A stretch of 17,048 nt of DNA from Kordiimonadaceae bacterium (GCA_014238195.1 JABABO010000224.1:1-17048), one strand, 5' to 3'; positions 8,093-16,286 are shown, counted from the first letter of the stretch. Translations and numbers: made by a program. The notes: generated by a model from the letters alone, not told the origin.

Positions 8093-8209
8093 TATAGCCA
8101 AATGCGGTGAATATTGATTACCTTATTTGGCTATAAGTATTTGTGTCGGTTCGACTTATCCCCAAGGGCTCAGGGAATAATAAGATTATTATTCATTGGT
8201 CTCGCTATA
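8093..8209 (+). repeat. Intergenic hairpin repeat, copy C (117 bp)
   Basis: Same length and orientation as copy A. The first hairpin pairs TATAGCCAAAT with ATTTGGCTATA around an inner GGTGA/TTACC stem. The second (ATAAGTA with GACTTAT) has one mismatch. A CCC/GGG mini-stem replaces the TCTC/GAGA mini-stem of copy A. The AT stem GAATAATAA/TTATTATTC is perfect. It lies between the chvI stop and the chvG start, both on the minus strand, so it would be in a chvI-chvG transcript. The remaining parts of this gap (8027-8092 and 8210-8251) show nothing else. Confidence 0.85.
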
Positions 8210-8251
8210 TCTTACAAACGATATCCATGTGTGATTCTTATCAATGTTAAA

Positions 8252-8971
8252 TTAAATATCTTCATCAAGATAGCGGTAACCAACACCGTAAAGCGTTTCA
8301 ATCGCTGTAAAGTCCTTATCGGATTTTCTGAATTTTTTGCGCAGTCGCTTGATATGGCTATCAATTGTGCGGTCGTCGACATAAACATCATCTGTATAAG
8401 CTGAATCCATCAATTGGTCTCGGCTTTTTACATGGCCGGGATGTTGGGCAAGTACTTGAAGAATTAAAAATTCAGTCACTGTCAGTGTCACATTTTGACC
8501 GCGCCACATTACACTGTGACGTACAGGGTCCATAATCAGATCACCACGTTCCATCACGCTGTCTTCTTCTGTTCGCTCCTCGTTTTCAGGCGTTAATAGA
8601 TGTGACATTTCAATCCGCCGCAGCAAGGCGCGAATGCGTTCAATAAGCAAACGTAGGGAAAATGGTTTACCGATATAATCATCTGCCCCCAAACGCAGAC
8701 CAATAAGTTGATCAAGTTCCTCATCTTTGCTCGTTAGAAAAATCACAGGCATATCAGTGACTTCGCGTAATTTTCGTAATAACTCAATCCCGTCCATCCG
8801 TGGCATTTTCACATCTAAGATCGCTAAATCCGCAGGGTTTTGCGATAAAGCGTCCCATGCTTTTTGTCCATCAGGGTAGGTGCGGACACGGAAGCCTTCG
8901 GCTTCCAGCGCAATTGTTACAGACGTTAATATATTGCGATCATCATCAACCAGTGCAATCGTTGCTGTCAT
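8252..8971 (-). CDS. chvI: Response regulator ChvI (OmpR/PhoB class)
   Basis: DNA-binding response regulator partner of ChvG. The 239-aa protein has a receiver domain at 1-120 with acidic pocket D9-D11, phospho-acceptor D53 in ILDVKMPRMDG, and the conserved TSKDEE lysine segment. A winged-helix OmpR-type DNA-binding domain fills the C-terminal half and ends in GVGYRY. An AAGGGT sequence precedes the ATG. It is divergent from pckA, the arrangement known for chvI/bvrR in related bacteria. The long intergenic region between them should hold both promoters. Confidence 0.95.
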   Translation of the reverse strand: MTATIALVDDDRNILTSVTIALEAEGFRVRTYPDGQKAWDALSQNPADLAILDVKMPRMDGIELLRKLREVTDMPVIFLTSKDEELDQLIGLRLGADDYIGKPFSLRLLIERIRALLRRIEMSHLLTPENEERTEEDSVMERGDLIMDPVRHSVMWRGQNVTLTVTEFLILQVLAQHPGHVKSRDQLMDSAYTDDVYVDDRTIDSHIKRLRKKFRKSDKDFTAIETLYGVGYRYLDEDI

Positions 8972-9348
8972 AGCCTACCCTTTTCTTTTAACCATTTTTA
9001 GCCCAAAATCGTAATGCTGACCAGTTCAACTTACAGATAAAGCCACAAATGGGACCAAAACAAGGCATGCATGAGGCGAACATGTGACGTAAGAATTGAG
9101 TGTAACATACGGTGTCTGAAACCCTTTCATCAATGGATGCAATAGTTTAGAATTTCTAATCGAAAAATAAAAAGATTCATGTTGCTTTTTTCCAAGAATT
9201 CCGCGATTTTAGCGCCACATTACGCCACTTAATGAGCGTATTAATATGATAATTAAAATGATGTCAGAGCGATTTAAAAACGCATGGCATTCAGAAGGAA
9301 TGAAGCCGCTGCACATTGTGGTTGGCACATATTTGGAAGGACAAGACC
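8972..9348. promoter_or_regulatory. Divergent intergenic region chvI / pckA
   Basis: This 377-bp AT-rich gap must contain the promoters of chvI (leftward) and pckA (rightward). I see no convincing -35/-10 pair for either gene. The best fragment for pckA is TAGAAT near 9150, without a good -35. A short open frame (ATG 9246 to TGA 9383, 45 codons) crosses the pckA start in another frame and has no family resemblance. The right end has the strong Shine-Dalgarno GGAAGGA (9335-9341) used to choose the pckA start. Confidence 0.5.
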
Positions 9349-10974
9349 TTGCAAGTCTTTGGCACCCGTCTCAGTTCTGTTGATCTTGCGTCACAGGGAA
9401 TTCAACACACTGGTAACCAATATTGGAACCTTAATACGGAACATCTGTATGAACAATCGCTGAGACGCGGCGAAGGACATATGGCCAGCGGCGGTGCGTT
9501 GGTCGTTAAAACGGGCAAACACACTGGTCGCAGTGCGAATGATAAATTTACTGTGCACGATGATATGACCGAAGACACGGTTTGGTGGGGCGATGTTAAT
9601 GTGCCGATGACACCAGAACACTTTGATACATTACATGCCGCGTTCTTGGACCATATGGCTGATAAGGACTTGTTCGTGCAAGACCTTTGGGGTGGCAGCG
9701 ACAAAAACAATCGCCTTGCTGTGCGCACTGTTGGTGAATATGCGTGGCACAGCTTATTTTGCCGCACGATGTTAATCGAACCAACGGCTGATGAAGCGCC
9801 TTTAATGCAGCCACAATTCACAATCATCAACTTACCAAGCTTTCGCGCTGATCCTGCAACGATGGGCACGCGTAGTGAAACTGTGATTGCTGTGAACTTT
9901 AAAAAGGGCCTAGTGCTGATCGGTGGCACAGAATACGCGGGGGAAAATAAAAAATCTGTGTTTTCTATACTGAATTATCTTTTACCTGCCAAAGACATTA
10001 TGCCCATGCATTGCAGTGCAAATATTGGTCCAGACGGTGATGTGGCTATCTTTTTTGGTCTCAGTGGCACAGGCAAAACAACATTATCAGCCGATAGTCG
10101 TCGTACATTAATCGGGGATGATGAACACGGCTGGACAGACGACAGTGTCTTTAACTTCGAAGGGGGTTGTTACGCCAAAGTGATCAAGCTAAGCGCTGAG
10201 GCAGAACCTGAAATTTATGCCACCACTAAGCGTTATGGAACGGTTCTTGAAAATGTGGTGATGGATGAAACCACGCGCGAGCTTGATCTTGATGATAATA
10301 CATTGGCGGAAAACACACGCGCGGCCTATCCAATTGATTTTATACCCAATACAAGTGCAGAAAACAAAGGCGGCAAGCCAACCAATATTATTATGCTAAC
10401 GGCTGATGCTTTCGGTGTTCTGCCACCGATTTCTCGCCTTACGCCTGAACAAGCCATGTATCATTTTCTATCTGGCTATACAGCCAAAGTAGCGGGCACA
10501 GAAATCGGCGTTAGGGAGCCACAAGCCACCTTTTCAGCGTGCTTTGGTGGGCCGTTTATGCCGCGTCATCCCAGTGTTTATGGTCATTTGTTACGCAAGA
10601 AAATCGCTGAAGGGGGTGTGCGGTGCTGGCTGGTAAACACGGGCTGGACTGGCGGCGAATACGGTACAGGACACCGTATGCCCATTCAGGATACGCGCGC
10701 CATGTTGCATGCAGCCCTTGATGGTAGTCTGAACAATGCACCGATGCGCATTGATGAAAACTTCGGTTTTGAAGTCCCTATCAGTGTCGAAGGCGTTGAC
10801 AAAGCTATCCTTAATCCACGCAGCACATGGGCCGATAAAGCGGCTTATGATGTAAAGGCTAACCACCTTGTTGGTTTATTTAACAGCAACTTTGAAAAAT
10901 TCTTGAGCCACGTGGATGATAGTGTGAAAGCTGCTGCACCAAGGGCAACTGCTCCACCCACGGCTGCGGAGTGA
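9349..10974 (+). CDS. pckA: Phosphoenolpyruvate carboxykinase (ATP)
   Basis: Gluconeogenic enzyme: oxaloacetate + ATP gives PEP + ADP + CO2; cytosolic. Clear ATP-type signatures appear in order: HTGRSANDKF, GGTEYAGENKKS, HCSANIG, the kinase P-loop GLSGTGKTTLS, IGDDEHGW, YPIDFIPN, and FGGPFMPRHPSVYG. I place the start at TTG 9349: GGAAGGA lies seven bases upstream, and the resulting 541 aa begin MQVFGTRLSS, close to the usual N-terminus. A longer in-frame reading from TTG 9316 would add 11 residues but lacks a comparable Shine-Dalgarno. Position beside chvI matches other alphaproteobacteria. The product supplies the PEP used by the PTS-type chain encoded on the other side of chvI. No obvious terminator follows. 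Confidence 0.95.
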   Translation: MQVFGTRLSSVDLASQGIQHTGNQYWNLNTEHLYEQSLRRGEGHMASGGALVVKTGKHTGRSANDKFTVHDDMTEDTVWWGDVNVPMTPEHFDTLHAAFLDHMADKDLFVQDLWGGSDKNNRLAVRTVGEYAWHSLFCRTMLIEPTADEAPLMQPQFTIINLPSFRADPATMGTRSETVIAVNFKKGLVLIGGTEYAGENKKSVFSILNYLLPAKDIMPMHCSANIGPDGDVAIFFGLSGTGKTTLSADSRRTLIGDDEHGWTDDSVFNFEGGCYAKVIKLSAEAEPEIYATTKRYGTVLENVVMDETTRELDLDDNTLAENTRAAYPIDFIPNTSAENKGGKPTNIIMLTADAFGVLPPISRLTPEQAMYHFLSGYTAKVAGTEIGVREPQATFSACFGGPFMPRHPSVYGHLLRKKIAEGGVRCWLVNTGWTGGEYGTGHRMPIQDTRAMLHAALDGSLNNAPMRIDENFGFEVPISVEGVDKAILNPRSTWADKAAYDVKANHLVGLFNSNFEKFLSHVDDSVKAAAPRATAPPTAAE

Positions 10975-11097
10975 AGATATTGCTTTTTTTGAGCTGCATT
11001 TAAGCCCAGCAAAAGGATTACTATTGCGCCAATATTGCTAATATTTAAATCCTTGTGTTACAGTCTTTAAAAATCTTGAAAAGCGTTAGGGTTATTT

Positions 11098-12252
11098 ATG
11101 AATAATACGAGACGAGGGTTTCTTAAGAGCGCCGCCGCTGGGGCAAGTTTACTTGCGTTTCCTGCTATTGTTGGCTGCAGTCGGCAAATACCGCGGGTTA
11201 AGTGGCTTGGCTGGAAATATTATGATGATCCCACAGTGAAGGGAGAATTTGAAGAAATCCATGGCTGCAAAGTCGAGGCAAGTTATTTTGACGGTAATTC
11301 CGAGGCTTACGCGCGGCTTGCTTCTGGTGGTGCGGAGGATTTTGATCTGGTTATGGGCGATGGATATTGGCCAAGGCTTTATTTTAAGAATAATCTTGTT
11401 CAATCTATAGATATAGACCGTATTGAAAACTATGGCGGCATTTACCCCGATTTTAACGCTGAGAATTTTCCCTTAACGCAGGCTGAAAATGATCTATCAA
11501 AGACGATTGCTATTCCCAATTGCTGGGGCGGGTATGGCTTGACGTACAACACAAAGCATATTCAAATTACTGGGGATCATATCAGCTTAAATCAATTATT
11601 TAAGTCAACTTTAGGCAATAAAAATTTCAGTACAAGCGCTCGGTACGAGGAAAATATAGCTTTAGCAGGGGTTCTAGCTGCGCATGACCTTGGTTCAATC
11701 GACCGCGAGGGTTTTAGCCCGTACGATCTAACTGCGGCAGAACTGAATTTAGCCGAAGAACTTCTGATGCAGCAAAAAAAATCACTTTATAAAAGATGGC
11801 ATGAAGAAGCGACTTTGGAAAAATGGCTCAGGGATGAAAGCGTTGTTCTGTCCCCTGAATGGTCTGGAATGTACCGCCGTATAGAGTTTGACCGGCTCGC
11901 AGGCCAAACATCCGTGCATTTAAAGCATGATCTTAAACCCATAGAAGGGGGGCTTGGATGGGTTGATACTTGGATGATTACGCGCAAAGAACGATCAAAG
12001 CGCTTGATGGATTTATCACATGAATGGATAAATTTCCGCTTGAAGAAAGCCAATATGTTAAAAGTTGCGCAGGATGGCTGGTCCCCCTGTATTGATGTTC
12101 GCAGTGAACTAAGTCAAACAACGGACGGCGAGCGCCACATAGAAACTCTATTCCTTAATCGCACAGCCGAGATTAAAGGATTATATCAGTTTAAAAACCC
12201 TAGTGATAACCGTGCATGGACAGACGTTTGGAACAGGGTACTCACATCATGA
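11098..12252 (+). CDS. Tat-exported lipoprotein, extracellular solute-binding protein (polyamine-type)
   Basis: The 384-aa protein begins with a twin-arginine signal (TRRGFLKSAAAG, R5-R6) followed by a hydrophobic stretch and a lipobox AIVGC with C27. It should therefore be exported folded and anchored by lipid on the periplasmic side. The mature part resembles the PotD/PotF family of ABC solute-binding proteins (GGAEDFDLVMGDGYW, AIPNCWGGYGLTYNT, EWSGMY). A polyamine or similar cationic substrate is only a guess. No permease or ATPase gene adjoins it, so it is an orphan here. AGGG lies six bases before the ATG. The next gene, a GT41-type protein, begins 65 bp downstream on the same strand and may be co-transcribed. 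Confidence 0.8.
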   Translation: MNNTRRGFLKSAAAGASLLAFPAIVGCSRQIPRVKWLGWKYYDDPTVKGEFEEIHGCKVEASYFDGNSEAYARLASGGAEDFDLVMGDGYWPRLYFKNNLVQSIDIDRIENYGGIYPDFNAENFPLTQAENDLSKTIAIPNCWGGYGLTYNTKHIQITGDHISLNQLFKSTLGNKNFSTSARYEENIALAGVLAAHDLGSIDREGFSPYDLTAAELNLAEELLMQQKKSLYKRWHEEATLEKWLRDESVVLSPEWSGMYRRIEFDRLAGQTSVHLKHDLKPIEGGLGWVDTWMITRKERSKRLMDLSHEWINFRLKKANMLKVAQDGWSPCIDVRSELSQTTDGERHIETLFLNRTAEIKGLYQFKNPSDNRAWTDVWNRVLTS

Positions 12253-12317
12253 TATTACCTTAAGAACCGACTAACTTGCAATTTCATGAATTTCCCAAGC
12301 TGAGCCAAATAAACACC

Positions 12318-14264
12318 ATGCCTGAACTGAAATTAAGTATTGAAGAAGCTTTTGAGCGCGCCGAGCGAGAATGTTCACAAGGCAATATTAGCTTAGGTAA
12401 ACAGATTTATGCCCAGCTTGTGCAGGCTTTACCGCGGGATCATTTTTTACGACTAAAGGCGCAGGAACGACTGCAATTTCTTGAACCACAGCGCTTATCA
12501 CATGAACAAAAGCAGGCCCTAGTACAGCTTCTTAAAGAAGAAAAAGCTGAAACGACCCTAGCCAAGGCTCAAAATATTGCAAAAACTTATCCCAATGATT
12601 GGTTTATCCATGACTTTTTAGGGAGTGTGTACATGCAACTAAATCGTCACGAAAAAGCCCTCAAATGTTTGGATAAGGCCATAAGCTTGAAGTCTGACAA
12701 TGCTGGTTGTTATTCCAATAGGGGGTTGATATTGCATGACCTAGCACGTTTTGAAGAATCATTGGACAGTTATGATAAAGCCCTTGATATTGACCCGCAA
12801 AATTTTGATGCTCATTTCAATAAAAGTATCACGTTGGATATTTTAGGCCGATATGAAGAAGCCCTTTATCATTTATCTAGAAGCCTAGAAATTCAAGGAG
12901 ACCAATCAGAAACACTCTCCATGCAATTAAAACTGAAAACTTTAATTGTGGATTGGAGTTTGTATGATGAGTGGGCTCAAGTGCATGAAATACTGGGTAT
13001 AACTACTCAGGCTACCCCTTTTCCATTTCTTGCGCTGGAGGACAGGCCAGAAAAGCAGCTTATACGGTCACAAAAACATAGTCAATGCTTCCTTCCTAAA
13101 GAAGAGACACCTCAATACACACATTGTCAATCAAGCCAAAAAATCAGAATCGGTTATTTTTCTGCGGATTTTCATGGGCATGCCACTATGCATTTGATGG
13201 CTCAACTTTTTGACTATCATGATCAAGATGTTTTTGAAATTTATATTTATTCTTTCGTTTCAGTTGAAGCTGATTATTTTACAAGGGACCTGCAAAATAC
13301 AGTGACTGTTTTTCGGGATGTATCCAATATGTCTGACCAAGACGTCGCAAAATTGTCCAGAAGTGATAGTATTGATATTGCGGTTGACTTGAAGGGGTAC
13401 ACACAAAATGCCCGCACCGGTATTTTTGCGTGTGGGGCAGCGCCCGTTCAGATCAATTATCTAGGCTATCCAGGTACAGTGGGCGCGGATTTTATCGATT
13501 ATATTATCGCTGACCCTGTCGTAATTCCTGAGCACTTGCAACAGCATTATTCTGAAAAAGTAATCTACCTACCGAACAGTTATCAGGTCAACAATAACAG
13601 TCGAAAAATATCCGAAACAAAAATGATTCGTGATCAGTTTGGCCTGCCAGAAAAATCCTTTGTTTTCTGTGGTTTTAATAATAGTTATAAAATTACACCA
13701 CGGGAATATGATATATGGATGCGGGTGATGCAGAAAGTCGACGACAGTGTTTTATGGCTGTTGCGGTCTAATAAAACGCAGGCACTTGAAGATAATTTAA
13801 AGCGCGAAGCAGAAAATCGCGGCATTAGTGGTGACCGCATAATCCTAACGGACAAGTTACCCCATTCCGAGCATTTAGCCCGTCACCGCTTGGCGGATTT
13901 GTTTATTGATACATTCAATGTCAATGCGCACACCACTTGCAGCGATGCGTTATGGGCTGGATTACCAGTCGTCACCAAGGTCGGGGAGCAGTTTGCCGCC
14001 CGTGTCGCCGCTAGTCTTTTACACGCTGTTGGCCTGCCTGAGCTGGTGACAGAAACCGAGGCAGAGTATGAAGCTTTGATTTTAGAGCTTGCGACCAACC
14101 GTCAGCGTTTGGCTGCATTAAAGCGCAAACTGCACAAAAATCGTTTGACCAAGCCATTGTATGACACCGAAGCCTATACCCGTCACTTAGAAGATGCTTA
14201 TAAACAAGCTCACCAAATTCACCAAGCAGGGCAATCACCGCGCCCAATCATTGTAAGTGCGTGA
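12318..14264 (+). CDS. TPR protein with GT41 (OGT/SPINDLY-like) glycosyltransferase domain
   Basis: Predicted cytosolic UDP-sugar-dependent protein O-glycosyltransferase of family GT41. In the 648-aa form used here, about three TPR repeats occupy residues 92-193 (for example FLGSVYMQLNRHEKALKCL). The GT41 catalytic region spans about 275-620. Visible family landmarks are DFHGHATMH (284-292), GAAPVQINYLGYPGT, GFNNSYKITP with the nucleotide-binding lysine K458, and HTTCSDALWAGLPVVT (538-553) near the UDP site. Target proteins and sugar are unknown; flagellin or surface proteins are possible. The open frame extends to a TTG at 12276, but neither start has a clear Shine-Dalgarno; I prefer ATG 12318. 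TPR number is low for the family. Confidence 0.85.
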   Translation: MPELKLSIEEAFERAERECSQGNISLGKQIYAQLVQALPRDHFLRLKAQERLQFLEPQRLSHEQKQALVQLLKEEKAETTLAKAQNIAKTYPNDWFIHDFLGSVYMQLNRHEKALKCLDKAISLKSDNAGCYSNRGLILHDLARFEESLDSYDKALDIDPQNFDAHFNKSITLDILGRYEEALYHLSRSLEIQGDQSETLSMQLKLKTLIVDWSLYDEWAQVHEILGITTQATPFPFLALEDRPEKQLIRSQKHSQCFLPKEETPQYTHCQSSQKIRIGYFSADFHGHATMHLMAQLFDYHDQDVFEIYIYSFVSVEADYFTRDLQNTVTVFRDVSNMSDQDVAKLSRSDSIDIAVDLKGYTQNARTGIFACGAAPVQINYLGYPGTVGADFIDYIIADPVVIPEHLQQHYSEKVIYLPNSYQVNNNSRKISETKMIRDQFGLPEKSFVFCGFNNSYKITPREYDIWMRVMQKVDDSVLWLLRSNKTQALEDNLKREAENRGISGDRIILTDKLPHSEHLARHRLADLFIDTFNVNAHTTCSDALWAGLPVVTKVGEQFAARVAASLLHAVGLPELVTETEAEYEALILELATNRQRLAALKRKLHKNRLTKPLYDTEAYTRHLEDAYKQAHQIHQAGQSPRPIIVSA

Positions 14265-14286
14265 GAAAACTTATGAACTTGGAACC

Positions 14287-14349
14287 CTAGCCCCCCATCA
14301 TTTCCATCAGCATTTGCATGCCTTCTTTTTCCTCGTCCGTTAGGGCTGT
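14287..14349 (-). other. Out-of-frame continuation of the MBL-fold gene
   Basis: The MBL-fold gene ends in its own frame at TAA 14342-14340, just after a run of five C (minus strand; G at 14350-14354). One extra C in that run would continue the protein through a sensible acidic, Met-rich tail (TALTDEEKEGMQMLMEMMGG) to TAG 14289-14287. The length and composition of this tail suggest it is, or recently was, coding. It could be the true C-terminus lost by a 1-base deletion or sequencing error, or the remnant of another gene. Confidence 0.5.
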
Positions 14350-15164
14350 GGGGGCGCAGCATGGGTCGTTTCAAACGCTTCCCTCAGGCTACCGCCGCGC
14401 TTATGCACCGCTTTCACAGCACCAACCATCCCCGTCAGGAAACCACGGGTCTGCTCAATAGCCGCGTCAACATTACCCCGACCACGCACCACAGTACCAC
14501 GGCCACCAATTAGGGTTTCAGCGCCGTAAGCCTTAACCTTGTCAAGCGTATGGGACGACCAGTCCATGTGGAAAGCATCGCCAGTATACAAGGCTGCCGC
14601 AGCTTCCACCAGGTCACCAGCAAACAGTATTTTCTGTTTTGGTAACCAAGCCACAATATCGCCCGCTGTATGACCGCGACCGCAATAGTCTAGGATCAGC
14701 GCACCACGATCACCGCCAAGCTCAATTTCCAGTCTGTCGTTGAACACCATATCAGGATGTGTAAGTCCCGGAATGCCTTCAGGTTCGCGAAACAAACGGG
14801 GCATGCGACCATATTCGCTGTCCCAATCCTGTTTGCCGCGCTCGTTTATCAATAATCTGGTATTTTCATGTGCTATGATGGTTTCCGCATCAAAAGCTGA
14901 TGCCCCAAGAACACGCACGGCATGGTAATGCGACAAAACTAGGTATTTTACAGGCTTGTCAGTATACTGTCTGAGTTTTGCCAGCCAATCGCTTGCCGCT
15001 TTCGGCGTCGCTCTGGCTTCAAACGCTACGCTAAAATCCTCGCCTTCAATGGCGCCAATATTTGGGTCACCTTCGGCTGTTAGCGCGTATACGCCACCTT
15101 CGAGTATTTCCAAAGTTTCAACCTTTTCACCCAGATCGGCGGATGAAGCGAATGCCTTTGACAT
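14340..15164 (-). CDS. Metallo-beta-lactamase-fold protein with atypical metal site
   Basis: The 274-aa protein has the MBL-fold order but not the standard HxHxDH motif. The first motif reads SHYHAVRV, giving H79 and H81, with V83 and R84 where Asp and His are expected. H165 (GRGHTAGD) and D184 (FAGDLVE) are kept. The last ligand position (normally GHG) reads GGRGT with an arginine. Thus the three metal-1 histidines and the bridging Asp remain while the metal-2 ligands are missing, so a mononuclear or altered site is predicted. Substrate unknown. There is no signal peptide. AAGGAAG lies seven bases before the ATG. The reading frame appears broken near the end (see 14287-14349). It lies downstream of the TonB-receptor remnant on the same strand, with a 7-bp inverted repeat in the gap. 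Confidence 0.75.
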   Translation of the reverse strand: MSKAFASSADLGEKVETLEILEGGVYALTAEGDPNIGAIEGEDFSVAFEARATPKAASDWLAKLRQYTDKPVKYLVLSHYHAVRVLGASAFDAETIIAHENTRLLINERGKQDWDSEYGRMPRLFREPEGIPGLTHPDMVFNDRLEIELGGDRGALILDYCGRGHTAGDIVAWLPKQKILFAGDLVEAAAALYTGDAFHMDWSSHTLDKVKAYGAETLIGGRGTVVRGRGNVDAAIEQTRGFLTGMVGAVKAVHKRGGSLREAFETTHAAPPQP

Positions 15165-15195
15165 ATGAGCTTCCTTTTGATTTTACAGGGCCTGA

Positions 15196-15218
15196 TTGGA
15201 CGTGATAAGCCCGTCCAA
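15196..15218. promoter_or_regulatory. Perfect 7-bp inverted repeat upstream of the MBL-fold gene
   Basis: TTGGACG and CGTCCAA (arms 15196-15202 and 15212-15218, 9-bp loop) lie between the receptor stop and the MBL-fold start, 32 bp from the latter's ATG. No T-tract follows it on the minus strand, so it is not a classical terminator for the receptor gene. An operator for the MBL-fold gene is the alternative. Function unproven. Confidence 0.35.
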
Positions 15219-15239
15219 ACCCAAATTTATTATAAAATT

Positions 15240-16220
15240 TTAGAACCGCACACGGACGGCCGCACCGTAATTCCGCGGCCTTTCAAAGTTTGCTTCATGG
15301 AAACCAATCGCAAAGTTTGAATTACCGGCCATGATGGTCCGCTCATTGTTAAGGTTATGAACGAAAAGCACGAAGTCCCATTGATCAGACGGGTCGGTGT
15401 AAGTTGCTGCCAGATTGACCTTGTGGAAGGCTTCCTGCGACAAGAACGACGAGTTCTGCGCATCATTTTCGATTCTGCTGCGATAGGACCAGTCAGCCCT
15501 GAAGGTCTGTGACCCATCATTCGGCATATCAATGCTGTAAGTAAGGGCACCATTCACCGACCATTTGGGGGCATTGGGTAGATCTGAATCTTTAGAAATT
15601 GCACCAGAACCTGTGATCGCTGCTGTCGGGTCATTGATTTCAGTATATCTGGCATCAATGTATCCAATCCCAACCTCAAGTTCCAGGTGCTCGCGTGCCA
15701 CAGTGGTCAGTTCTAACTCGAACCCATCAATTTGTGCCTTGCCTGCGTTTTGGGTTACAGGCGCGCCAAACTGTTCAAAAACAACGACCTGAATATCTGA
15801 GTAACGTGAGTGATATGCGGCACCGTTAAGACGGGCCCGATTATCGGCGTTTGTCCATTTGAAGCCACCTTCATAAGTCGTGAGCTTTTCAGGCTCAAAC
15901 GCTAGGACGTCTTCACGTGGCACCAGGTATCGCACGTTAAAGCCACCGCTTTTGAAGCCCTTCGCATAAGACGCATACAGAAATAAGTCGTGAGTAACCC
16001 GGTAATCCAATCCAAATTTTGGCGACGTGTTTGTAAATGTCTCCGAGACTTTTCCTACTGGAACAAAGTATAGACGGCCATATGGCGAACCATCATCCAC
16101 AAGGGCAGGGTGTCCAGCAAACACATCAGAACCGACAAAGCCTAACGTCAGCGAGGAATTAATGGGGTCAAAGTGCTTATTGTCTTCAGTACGGCGGATA
16201 CCCGCGGTCGCCGATAATTG
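15240..16220 (-). pseudogene. TonB-dependent receptor, C-terminal part, interrupted by an IS3-family element
   Basis: The frame encodes the C-terminal half of a TonB-dependent outer-membrane receptor barrel. It shows alternating amphipathic strands, for example YASYAKGFKSGGFN, EKLTTYEGGFKW and FVLFVHNLNNERT. The end is AAVRVRF with the terminal phenylalanine needed for outer-membrane insertion. Coding similarity continues upstream of the first possible start (GTG 16124) through QLSATAGIRRTEDNKHFD to about 16220, then stops abruptly where the terminal sequence of an insertion element begins. Plug domain, TonB box and signal peptide are absent from the window, so the gene is broken by the insertion unless the missing 5' half lies beyond the element. 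Ligand unknown (siderophore, vitamin or glycan). Confidence 0.85.
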
Positions 16221-16286
16221 AGGTGGTCCTAAAAAACTGGACAGTCAGTTAAGGTGTATCCAAGATATATTTTTTGGAGATACAGC

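Noticed and set aside
9246..9383. 45-codon ORF upstream of and overlapping pckA
   Set aside because: AGAAGGA abuts its internal ATG with no spacer, there is no recognisable family, and it overlaps the pckA start; insufficient to call a gene.
10975..11097. Terminator or promoter between pckA and the solute-binding gene
   Set aside because: There is a T-run near 10983 but no preceding stem, and no convincing -35/-10 pair; only the AGGG ribosome site is supported.
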